Part shown: piece by piece, positions 1 to 6,449 of the stretch | Position numbering within the stretch: the first letter of the stretch is position 1 | How the letters are laid out: each line of letters begins with the position of its first letter | Assembly (NCBI GenBank): GCA_963924885.1 | Contig: CAWUUY010000413.1 | Span: forward strand, 1-10,104 | Origin: UBA5216 sp963924885 | GTDB lineage: Bacteria; Pseudomonadota; Gammaproteobacteria; Burkholderiales; SG8-41 | Length of the DNA stretch: 10,104 bases | Direction of reading: 5' to 3' | Notes under the pieces: model-generated | Told to the model about the DNA's origin: nothing | The model's database searches: none | The model's input: the letters and a program-made list of their open reading frames with translations, nothing else | Program-made: the position numbers and the translations under genes

Positions 1-1342
1 GCCGACGACATGGGCCTGGGCAAAACCCTGCAAACTCTGGTGCATATTCAAGTTGAAAAAGACGCCGGACGCCTCACCTGCCCCGCGCTGATTATTGCGC
101 CGGTGAGTCTGATGGGTAACTGGGCGCGTGAGGCCGCGCGCTTCTGCCCTCGACTGCGCACGCTGGTGTTGCACGGCAAAGACCGTCATGAGGCCGCTGA
201 TACCATGACCGAGCACGACATCGTGATCGCGCCGTATTCCCTGCTGCAACGCGACCGCGAGCGCTGGCTCGAAGCAAAATGGCACCTCGTCGTATTGGAC
301 GAAGCGCAAAACATTAAAAACGCCAACACCCATGCCGCGCAGGTGGCCGGACTATTGCAGACCCGGCACCGCCTGTGCCTGTCGGGCACGCCGATGGAAA
401 ACCACCTCGGCGAACTGTGGAGCCTGTTTCATTTTCTGATGCCGGGTTTTCTCGGCAGCCAAAAACGCTTCGGCACGCTGTTCCGCACGCCGATTGAAAA
501 ACTCGGCGACGCCGAACGCATGGCGCAGTTGCGCGCGCGCGTGACGCCTTTCATGCTCCGGCGCACCAAGGCGGTAGTGGAAACCGAATTGCCACCCCAA
601 GGTGGAAACCGTGATGCGCGTCGAGCTGTCGGGCAAACAGGCCGATCTCTACGAAACCATCCGCCTCGGCATGGAAAAAACCGTGCGCGAGGCGCTAACC
701 GCCAAAGGCCTCGCCAAATCGCACATCACCATCCTCGACGCGTTATTGAAACTGCGCCAGGTGTGCTGCGATCCGCAATTGGTGCCGCTCGCCGCCGCCA
801 AAAAAGTCACCGCCTCGGCCAAGCTCGAACAACTGATGGAAATGCTGCCGGAGATGCTGGAGGAAGGACGGCGCATCCTGCTGTTCTCGCAGTTCACCAG
901 CATGCTAACGCTGATCGAGGCCGAACTCGCCAAGCGCAAAATACGCTGGGTCAAACTCACCGGCCAAAGCCAGAAGCGCGACGCCTTGATAGAGCAATTC
1001 ACCAGCGGCGAGGTGCCGCTGTTTTTGATCAGCCTGAAAGCCGGCGGCGTCGGCCTCAATCTGCCGCAGGCCGACACCGTGATCCATTACGACCCGTGGT
1101 GGAATCCGGCGGTGGAAAACCAGGCCACCGACCGCGCCCATCGCATCGGCCAAACCAAAAGCGTGTGGGTGGTCAAACTGGTGGCGCAAGGCACCATCGA
1201 AGAACGCATTCTCGCGCTGCAGGAACGCAAGGCCGCGCTGGCCGACAATATGTACAGCGGCTCCGCCGCGCGCAAGCAACCGCTGTTCACCGAAAGCGAT
1301 CTGGCGGAATTGCTGAAACCACTCTCTGCGTTTTCGGAATAA
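1..1342 (+). pseudogene. SNF2/RapA-family DEAD/DEAH-box helicase, 3' part, frameshifted
   Basis: This is the C-terminal ATPase module of a SNF2-superfamily DNA-dependent translocase; the 5' part lies before the window. Frame 1 opens inside the Walker A motif (DDMGLGKT, codons 2-9). It continues through motif II (DEAQ, codons 100-103) and motif III (LSGTPMEN, about codon 127) and runs to ELPPQ near base 600. The protein then resumes in frame 2 from about base 599 (KVETVMRVELSG). This part carries the second RecA lobe: SLKAGGVGLNL, HYDPWWNPAVE and the motif VI sequence TDRAHRIGQTK, with the stop at 1340-1342. Reading CCC in place of the CCCC at 595-598 restores the usual join (ELPP-KVETV), so one extra C explains the break. 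Both halves are otherwise well conserved, so the lesion is recent or a sequencing error. The long frame-1 tail after 600 is arginine-rich and unlike the family. Family assignment is very secure. A GTG at 602 could start a second fragment, but that would lack the ATP-binding lobe. Confidence 0.9.
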
Positions 1343-1372
1343 AATATTTAAAAAAAAAAATAGTTACATACT

Positions 1373-2269
1373 TTACGCCGCCACCGCCACGCCTTCCTGC
1401 TCGCAGGAATTCGCCACGTCGCTGATGGTCACGCGCTGCATGTCGCGCACCCAGCGTAGATCGTCGTAATCCATGCCGCGATGCATGGTGCAGCGGTTGT
1501 CCCACATGATGAGTTCGTTCGGGCGCCAGCGGTGCGTATGCAAAAACCGTGGCTGCGTGACATGCGCAATCAGTTGGTCGATCAGCGCGCGGCCTTCCGC
1601 GTCCGGCATGCCGAACACGCGCCCGGCGTGCGACGCCACATACAGCGACTTGCGGCCATTCTGTGGGATTGTGCGCACCAGCACCTGCGGCACCGGCGGC
1701 AAGCGCCGTTTCTCGTCTTCGTTAAATTCAGTGAATCCGCTGCGCAGCCGCGAGTGCGCGATGCAATGCTCGGCCACCACGCCATGGAGCTTTTGCTTCA
1801 TGTCAGCCGGCAGCGCGTCGTAGGCGGCGCGCTGATCGGCAAACTGCGTGTGGCCGCCGATGGGTGCGATGGTGCGTGCATACAGCAGCGAGCACAGGCT
1901 CGGCAAATACTTGAACGAACTGTCGGTATGCCACAGCTTGTTGCCCGCTTTGTACATGCGCTGACGGCTGGTTTCGCCCCAGATATTGCCTTGCGCATCC
2001 AGATTGGAAATATCCGCGAACGCGCCGCTGTAGCGCGTGGGCGTGGCCTTCGGATCCAGCGTGCGCTCTTTTTCCACCGGCCCGAAACGCGCGGAGAATG
2101 CCAGGTGTTGCTCGGGCGTGAGATGTTGCCCCGGAAACACCAGCACGGCGTGTGTCCAGAAGGCCTGCCGGATGGCCTCGACATCCGCATCGGAAACAGG
2201 CCCCGACAAATCCACGTCGCCGATTTCGGCGGCAAAGTTTTCAGAGTAAGGATAGATGGTGATGCTCAT
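1373..2269 (-). CDS. TauD/TfdA-family Fe(II)/2-oxoglutarate-dependent dioxygenase
   Basis: This 298-residue cytoplasmic oxygenase is expected to couple 2-oxoglutarate decarboxylation to hydroxylation of a small acid such as a sulfonate or aryloxyalkanoate. The iron-binding facial triad is visible: H114 and D116 in LWHTDSSF, and H263 in CTMHRG. R275 in RWVRDMQRV fits the 2-oxoglutarate-binding arginine. These positions and the total length lie close to TfdA (2,4-D dioxygenase, about 287 residues), and the N-terminal stretch (EIGDVDLSGPVSDADV, VLVFPGQ) is also typical. The ATG at 2269 is a natural start because conserved sequence begins at once. The gene is last in a same-strand set with the ModA-like gene (62-bp gap) and the hydrolase. 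It ends 30 bp from the convergent helicase gene. Family and catalytic competence are well supported. The substrate is not: TfdA, TauD, alkylsulfatase and taxon-specific relatives share these motifs. Confidence 0.92.
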   Translation of the reverse strand: MSITIYPYSENFAAEIGDVDLSGPVSDADVEAIRQAFWTHAVLVFPGQHLTPEQHLAFSARFGPVEKERTLDPKATPTRYSGAFADISNLDAQGNIWGETSRQRMYKAGNKLWHTDSSFKYLPSLCSLLYARTIAPIGGHTQFADQRAAYDALPADMKQKLHGVVAEHCIAHSRLRSGFTEFNEDEKRRLPPVPQVLVRTIPQNGRKSLYVASHAGRVFGMPDAEGRALIDQLIAHVTQPRFLHTHRWRPNELIMWDNRCTMHRGMDYDDLRWVRDMQRVTISDVANSCEQEGVAVAA

Positions 2270-2331
2270 GCCGACGCTCGCTTTCGTAAATGCCTGTCAC
2301 TCATTGCCGCACTATTATATTGATCCCCGCA

Positions 2332-3030
2332 CTACTCAATGCCATGCGCTGCAAATAACGCTTTCACCGGCGCGGACGCAAGATAGTCCAGAAACGATCG
2401 CGCACCCGCCGCGTTCGGCGCTGCAACCATCGGCGCCGCCGCGTAAGCCGTCCAGTGCTGTAATTCCGGCGGTAGCGGGCCAGCAAGCTTGAGCCCCTGA
2501 TTGCGAAACATGAGAATTTCGATGATGGCGCCAAACGCGATCTCTCGCCCTTTGCCCTGCATCAGGTGATCCATCATCGCAGGGCCGTTGTCGAAGCGCT
2601 GGGTTTTCTTTTGAATCCGTTCGTATAGCCCCAGCTTTTTCAGCATTGTTTCGACGTATAGCCCACTGGAGGAGCGGTTAAAAACCACGAACTCGGCATC
2701 CAGCACGGCCTGCTTCAGCGCATCCACGCTCGACAGATCGGGCACCACAACATCATCCCGCGCGAACACACCCACGCCCACGCGGCCTACAGGCACGCGC
2801 TTGTCGCCCGCCACCTTTTGCTGCCGCTTGAAATCATCCAGCGCAGCATCGGGCGCAATCACGATATCGTAATCCTCGCCGTCCGCGATGCGCCGGCGTA
2901 TCACCGGCGCGGTGGACCAGGTAATCCCCGCCTGCGCCCCGCCCCGCGCGTTATACGCGGCCACGGCCGCAACGAGGCCGGGTTCGACGGAACCCGCACT
3001 CAGCACACGGATGATGGGCTTGTTTATCAT
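2332..3030 (-). CDS. ModA-like type 2 periplasmic-binding-fold protein, no signal peptide
   Basis: A 232-residue protein resembling the molybdate-binding ModA/SBP_bac_11 group. The N-terminal strand and loop IIRVLSAGSVEPGLVAA (residues 6-22) match the SAGS/AASS ligand-loop region. Further family-like elements are DYDIVIAP (53-60), VGRVGVGVFARD (81-92) and SSGLYVETMLKKLG (121-134). I place the start at the ATG ending at 3030 rather than at 3084. The 18 extra upstream codons encode a basic stretch (QSIRQRGKPSTTRRR) unlike any family member, while the homology starts right after 3030; a weak AAGG precedes it. Neither start gives a signal peptide or lipobox, although classic ModA is periplasmic. 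No ModB or ModC partner lies nearby. The gene sits between the hydrolase (67-bp gap) and the dioxygenase (62-bp gap). The fold is fairly secure. The ligand is unknown and may not be molybdate. A cytoplasmic binding or sensor role is inference. Confidence 0.82.
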   Translation of the reverse strand: MINKPIIRVLSAGSVEPGLVAAVAAYNARGGAQAGITWSTAPVIRRRIADGEDYDIVIAPDAALDDFKRQQKVAGDKRVPVGRVGVGVFARDDVVVPDLSSVDALKQAVLDAEFVVFNRSSSGLYVETMLKKLGLYERIQKKTQRFDNGPAMMDHLMQGKGREIAFGAIIEILMFRNQGLKLAGPLPPELQHWTAYAAAPMVAAPNAAGARSFLDYLASAPVKALFAAHGIE

Positions 3031-3097
3031 GCGCCGCCTTGTGGTCGATGGTTTGCCGCGCTGGCGGATCGACTGCCGTGACATTTCCGTGTGGAGT

Positions 3098-3895
3098 CTA
3101 TTTATGCGCGCCCAACCAATTCAGCATCACCCGATTAAACGCATCGGGCTGCTCGACGTTGGGCAGATGGCGCGCGCCGGCAAAATCGGCGTAGCTGCCG
3201 TTAGGAAACAACGACGCGATGTGTTTGCTTTCAGCAGGCGCGGCGCTGGGGTCGTCAGTGCCGCACACCACCAGCGTGGGCGTGTTTACGGCTTTCAGTC
3301 GGTCGGTGAAATTAAAATGAGCGATGGCCTGCGCGCAGCCGTTGTAGCCGGTGGGCGTGCAGCCGACGATGGAATCATAAATCAGCTTCCAGCGACGGGG
3401 ATGCTTGCGCTTGAAATCGTCGGTGAGCCAGCGGGCGATGGTGGCGTCGGCAATGGGCACGAGCGAATTCGCCTTTTGCACGGCCTCGATGCGCAGCCCC
3501 CAGCGCGTTGCCGCGTCGGCGGGCGATTGGGTTTGCGTGTCGCACAGCATCAGCGATATTACGCGGCCCGCGTGGCGCAGGCCGAGCGACTGGCCGATCA
3601 TGCCGCCGATCGACAAACCGGCAAAATGACAACGTCGCTCGCCGATAGCATCCAGCACGGCCACCACATCGTCGGCCAGCGCGTCGATGGTATACGGCGC
3701 GGGCGGCGCGCCGCTACCGCCGTGACCGCGCAGGTCGATGCGTAGCGCGCGGTAACCCGCCGCCGTGAGCACGGGCACTTGCTCGGCCCACATGCCGAGG
3801 TCGGCGGCGAGCGAGTGCGAAAACGCGACGACAGCGCCCGCTTCGGGGCCTACGAGGTCGTAGCAGATATTGCGTCCAGCCAGGGGTAGCAGCAT
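3098..3895 (-). CDS. Alpha/beta-hydrolase, 3-oxoadipate enol-lactonase-like
   Basis: A 265-residue alpha/beta-hydrolase without signal peptide, so probably cytoplasmic. Visible elements in order are the oxyanion region VAFSHSLAADLGMW (residues 23-36), the RIDLRGHGGSG turn (52-62) and the nucleophile elbow GLSIGG with Ser95. The acid loop CGTDDPSAAP follows (Asp214 or Asp215), then the catalytic-histidine segment GARHLPNVEQP with His243. This layout and length fit PcaD-type enol-lactonases (about 260 residues) and related esterases, so hydrolysis of a lactone or ester is likely. The exact substrate is uncertain, as no other beta-ketoadipate pathway genes are here. The start is supported by AAGGAG at 3904-3909, eight bases upstream. 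It is the first gene of the leftward cluster, so transcription probably starts in the adjacent repeat-containing gap. A GATAAT-like -10 (reverse strand of 3936-3941) is present, but no good -35 was seen. Confidence 0.9.
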   Translation of the reverse strand: MLLPLAGRNICYDLVGPEAGAVVAFSHSLAADLGMWAEQVPVLTAAGYRALRIDLRGHGGSGAPPAPYTIDALADDVVAVLDAIGERRCHFAGLSIGGMIGQSLGLRHAGRVISLMLCDTQTQSPADAATRWGLRIEAVQKANSLVPIADATIARWLTDDFKRKHPRRWKLIYDSIVGCTPTGYNGCAQAIAHFNFTDRLKAVNTPTLVVCGTDDPSAAPAESKHIASLFPNGSYADFAGARHLPNVEQPDAFNRVMLNWLGAHK

Positions 3896-3903
3896 AAAGA
3901 GTT

Positions 3904-3909
3904 CTCCTT
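3904..3909 (-). promoter_or_regulatory. Ribosome binding site of the alpha/beta-hydrolase gene
   Basis: The reverse strand reads AAGGAG eight bases before the ATG at 3895. This is a near-consensus Shine-Dalgarno sequence and fixes the hydrolase start. Confidence 0.75.
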
Positions 3910-3941
3910 TGTTTGTTACGTTGAGTGCTTTTAAAATTATC

Positions 3942-3973
3942 GTAACCCGGAAGGAGCGCAGCGTATTCCGGGG
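3942..3973 (+). repeat. REP-like palindrome, left copy of an inverted pair
   Basis: A 32-bp element of the form GTA-CCCGGAA-(tip AGCGCAGCG)-TTCCGGGG, itself a hairpin with CCCGGAA pairing to TTCCGGG. Its inverted partner at 4063-4094 matches at 30 of 32 positions. The shape GTAGCCCGGA..GCAGCGCAGCG..TCCGGG is a known type of repetitive extragenic palindrome in proteobacteria. It lies just upstream of the hydrolase gene, so it could affect transcription there. Confidence 0.75.
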
Positions 3974-4062
3974 ACAGGCGTGCTCGATCCGAACATTGGG
4001 TCTCGCGCGCGAAACCGGATGGCGCGCGAACGCGATGTTTCCGCGTGCTTCGACACACCGCG

Positions 4063-4094
4063 CCCCGGAATACGCTGCGCTGCTTCCGGGCTAC
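4063..4094 (-). repeat. REP-like palindrome, right copy of an inverted pair
   Basis: The reverse complement differs from the copy at 3942-3973 at only two positions (A/G at position 4, G/C at position 13). The two copies face each other across 89 bp, as in a BIME (paired REP) arrangement. The element ends 26 bp beyond the stop of the SGNH-hydrolase remnant, a common REP location just after a gene's 3' end. Confidence 0.75.
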
Positions 4095-4120
4095 ATTGAC
4101 GCGTCTGTTTCAAGTGGCGT

Positions 4121-4623
4121 TCAGCGCCCGAAAAATTTCCGCACGGTCTCGTTCGCGATTTTTTGCACAAACGCTTTCGTGTCGTTGTCGATCGCGCAGA
4201 AGTAATCGTAGGGGTTACCCACGGGGGAGCGTTCGTAGAGGCTGGCATACACCACGCTTGCGTTCAGGTACTGCCCCGCGATGGTGGGGTGATAATCGTC
4301 GTAGACGGCGCATTCTTGCCCAGACTCGCCGGCTTCGGATACTGCCCGAGCGGGTAATGGCGCAGCATGCCGATGGTGAGTTGCACCGACGTAAACCCGG
4401 GCCGCGGATCAAGCGACGGCGTGGCGGCCACCGCCATGCGGTGCGTATGAGCTTGAAGTGCGCCAGCGTAATACATAATGCTGCCGCCGACGAAAAGCAC
4501 GCGCATCGGCGTATCGACCGGCGACTCTTTCACCAGCGGTGTCAGCGTTGCCTGCCCCCGCACCGCCATTGGGAGCAGCGCCACCGACGCCATTATCAAC
4601 AGTGCGGCGACATAGCGTTTCAT
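4121..4623 (-). pseudogene. SGNH/GDSL-type exported hydrolase, disrupted remnant
   Basis: The 5' part (ATG at 4623) encodes a clear signal peptide (MKRYVAALLIMASVALLPMA) and then MRVLFVGGSIMYYAGALQAH. That resembles block I of SGNH hydrolases (GDS nucleophile loop), with Ser48 kept but the Asp replaced by Gly. This frame runs to a stop at 4264, giving only 119 residues. In another reverse frame, from about 4320 to the stop at 4121-4123, a coherent C-terminal segment appears: YDDYHPTIAGQYLNASVVYA, later RSPVGNPYDYF and finally KFFGR. Its DDYH (Asp codon 4298-4300, His codon 4289-4291) fits the DxxH catalytic motif of block V. The whole locus has room for about 167 codons, shorter than usual for the family, and the central blocks are absent. 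An internal deletion that also changed frame is the simplest explanation. Family assignment is from motif recognition only. A short intact exported protein ending at 4264 is the alternative. Confidence 0.6.
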
Positions 4624-4637
4624 TACCCACGCCTTTC

Positions 4638-4652
4638 ATGTAAAAGTTACAT
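4638..4652. promoter_or_regulatory. Perfect 6-bp inverted repeat, possible operator
   Basis: ATGTAA-AAG-TTACAT is a perfect palindrome with a 3-bp centre. It lies 15 bp upstream of the start of the SGNH-hydrolase remnant and within the shared upstream region of the divergent rhodanese gene. The size and position suit a dimeric regulator site. No regulator gene is in the window, and chance is possible. Confidence 0.3.
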
Positions 4653-4780
4653 ATCCAAGGCATTTGCAGCGCTCACCCAACGAAATCCAAGTGGCCCGAC
4701 ATTGCGCAAGAGATGGCGGCAGTATAGGCGCATGATCGAATCAAGAGCAATGCTTGCGGGGATGCCGCGCACGGCGGCGC

Positions 4781-4786
4781 TATAAT
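4781..4786 (+). promoter_or_regulatory. Candidate -10 box for the rhodanese-bisC transcript
   Basis: A perfect TATAAT sits 32 bp before the rhodanese ATG in an otherwise GC-rich stretch. Upstream, TTGCGG (4754-4759) is 21 bp away, too far for a standard sigma-70 spacer, so the -35 is weak or activator-assisted. The predicted transcript start would be near 4793. No clear Shine-Dalgarno sequence precedes the ATG at 4819. Confidence 0.45.
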
Positions 4787-4818
4787 TCGCACTCCCCTCC
4801 TCATACGGCAACCTACCC

Positions 4819-6396
4819 ATGGCTAACCGCACCGTCTCCCCTCGCGATCTGAAAAACCTGCTGCATGACGGCAATGAACTTGCGCTGCTCGACGTGCGTG
4901 AAGAAGGCCAATTCGGTGAAGGCCATTTGCTGTTTGCCACGCCGCTGCCGTATAGCCGGCTTGAACTCGGCGTCGCCGCACTCGTGCCGCGCAAAAGCGC
5001 GCGCATCGTGTTGTGCGACGACGGCGACGGCGTGGCCGGGCACGCGGCGAAACGGCTGAACGCCATAGGCTACACCGATGTGTCGGTGCTGGCCGGCGGC
5101 AATCCGGCGTGGGCGGCGGCGGGATTTGCGATATTCAAGGGCGTGAATGTGCCGAGCAAGTTGTTCGGTGAACTGGTCGAGCATGTGTATGACACGCCGC
5201 GAATCACCGTGACCGACCTTGCGCAAATGAAACAGCGCAACGAAGATTTCATAGTTGTCGATGGCCGTCCCTATGCCGAGTTCAACAAGATGAATATCCC
5301 CGGCGGCATTTGCTGTCCGAATGCGGAGTTGCCGTTGCGCATCGGCCAGTTGGTAAAGAACCCCAAGACCAAGATCGTCGTCAATTGCGCCGGACGCACG
5401 CGCTCAATCATGGGCGCGCAAACGCTGCTGAACTTTGGGATTGAAAATCCGGTGGTTGCGCTGGAAAACGGAACACAGGGTTGGGTGCTGGCTGATTTTG
5501 AATTGGAGCGCGGCGCCACGCGCAAGTACCCGGCGCAAATCGACGCTGCCGCCCTGCCCGGCCTGCAAGCCACGGCAAAAAAACTGCTGGCGCGGTTTAA
5601 GGTGCAAAGCGTCAGCGCAAAGCAAGTCGAAGACTGGCATACCGACACGAATCGTTCGCTGTATGTGCTCGATGTGCGTACGCCGGAGGAATTCGCCGCC
5701 GGCTCGCTCCCCGGTGCGGCCCATGCGCCCGGCGGACAACTGGTGCAGGCGACCGACGCCTGGGTGGGTGTGCGCAACGCGCGCATCGTGCTTGCTGACG
5801 GCGAAGGCGTGCGCGCGCCGGTGGTGGCCGCTTGGTTAAAGCAACTCGGCTGCGATGTGTACGTGCTGGAAGGTGGCGTGAATTGCGGATTGAAGTTGCC
5901 CGCGCCCGCGAAAACATCACTCCCCGTGCTGCCGAAAATTTCCGCCGAAGAACTACAGCACGCGCTCGCCGCCGGATCGTGCAGCGCGTTTTATCTTGGC
6001 CCCAGCATGAATTACCGCAAGCAGCATGTGCCGGGCAGCCGCTGGAGCATCCGCTCACGCATCGTCAAGGATGCGGGCAATGCCAGGAACGTGGTGCTGA
6101 TCACACGCGACACCGTTGTCGCGCAAGCCGCCTCCATTGATCTGGCCGAAGCCGGCATCACCGACATCAAGCTGCTTGAAGGCGGACTCGCCACCTGGAC
6201 CAACGCAGGCTACACGCTCGAAGCCTCACCCGGCATTCCGCCAGACAGCGACTGCATCGACTATTTGTTTTTTGTGCATGATCGCCACGCGGGTAATCGC
6301 GACGCGATGCGCGCCTACTTGTCATGGGAGACTGGTCTTATCAAGCAACTGGATGAACAAGACAAAGGCAGTTTTCGGGTCGGCGCGTTATCTTAA
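4819..6396 (+). CDS. Four-domain rhodanese-like sulfurtransferase
   Basis: A 525-residue cytoplasmic protein built from four rhodanese domains. Domain 1 (about 5-108) has LALLDVREEGQF and an active-loop Cys66 (CDDGDG). Domain 2 (about 128-230) has FIVVDGRPYAEF and Cys190 in CAGRTRS, a well-formed sulfurtransferase loop. Domain 3 (about 265-355) keeps YVLDVRTPEEF but has Ala326 where the cysteine should be (ADGEGVR). Domain 4 (about 375-467) has Thr429 there (TRDTVV) and a degraded start. A conserved-looking tail (468-525) with DRHAGNRDAMRAYLSWETGL follows. Rhodaneses move sulfane sulfur from thiosulfate or persulfides to thiol or cyanide acceptors. Here two domains could be catalytic and two structural or regulatory. 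The start ATG at 4819 is favoured because the first domain begins at once and a TATAAT lies upstream. A BisC-type reductase follows after 53 bp on the same strand. The acceptor is unknown. Confidence 0.92.
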   Translation: MANRTVSPRDLKNLLHDGNELALLDVREEGQFGEGHLLFATPLPYSRLELGVAALVPRKSARIVLCDDGDGVAGHAAKRLNAIGYTDVSVLAGGNPAWAAAGFAIFKGVNVPSKLFGELVEHVYDTPRITVTDLAQMKQRNEDFIVVDGRPYAEFNKMNIPGGICCPNAELPLRIGQLVKNPKTKIVVNCAGRTRSIMGAQTLLNFGIENPVVALENGTQGWVLADFELERGATRKYPAQIDAAALPGLQATAKKLLARFKVQSVSAKQVEDWHTDTNRSLYVLDVRTPEEFAAGSLPGAAHAPGGQLVQATDAWVGVRNARIVLADGEGVRAPVVAAWLKQLGCDVYVLEGGVNCGLKLPAPAKTSLPVLPKISAEELQHALAAGSCSAFYLGPSMNYRKQHVPGSRWSIRSRIVKDAGNARNVVLITRDTVVAQAASIDLAEAGITDIKLLEGGLATWTNAGYTLEASPGIPPDSDCIDYLFFVHDRHAGNRDAMRAYLSWETGLIKQLDEQDKGSFRVGALS

Positions 6397-6435
6397 ATTA
6401 TTTATTTTAAAACAAATACTTACCTTATTTCGCCA

Positions 6436-6440
6436 GAGGG
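6436..6440 (+). promoter_or_regulatory. Ribosome binding site of the bisC-like gene
   Basis: GAGGG lies nine bases before the ATG at 6450, after an AT-rich 53-bp gap (6397-6449). It supports this start, and the conserved N-terminal THWGVY begins four residues in. No hairpin terminator was seen in the gap. Confidence 0.6.
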
Positions 6441-6449
6441 TATCCACAC

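Noticed and set aside
602..1342. Independent gene starting at GTG 602
   Set aside because: It begins in the middle of a conserved helicase domain. Upstream codons in the other frame complete the same protein, so it is a fragment.
600..1425. Continuation of the first helicase frame after base 600
   Set aside because: It is arginine-, glycine- and proline-rich with no family likeness, while the real helicase sequence lies in the next frame. It is an out-of-frame shadow.
1481..2323. 280-codon open frame on the + strand over the dioxygenase gene
   Set aside because: The opposite strand has a complete, motif-bearing dioxygenase. This frame has no recognisable domain.
2328..2341. 14-bp exact repeat CGCACTACTCAATG, also at 8837-8850
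   Set aside because: One 14-mer match within 10 kb on both strands is not far from chance, and the flanks do not match.
2888..3745. 285-codon open frame on the + strand over the hydrolase gene
   Set aside because: It is antisense to a clear alpha/beta-hydrolase and has shadow-like composition.
4045..4785. 246-codon open frame on the + strand over the SGNH remnant
   Set aside because: It is arginine-rich, runs through a REP element and has no family likeness; the minus strand carries the recognisable pieces.
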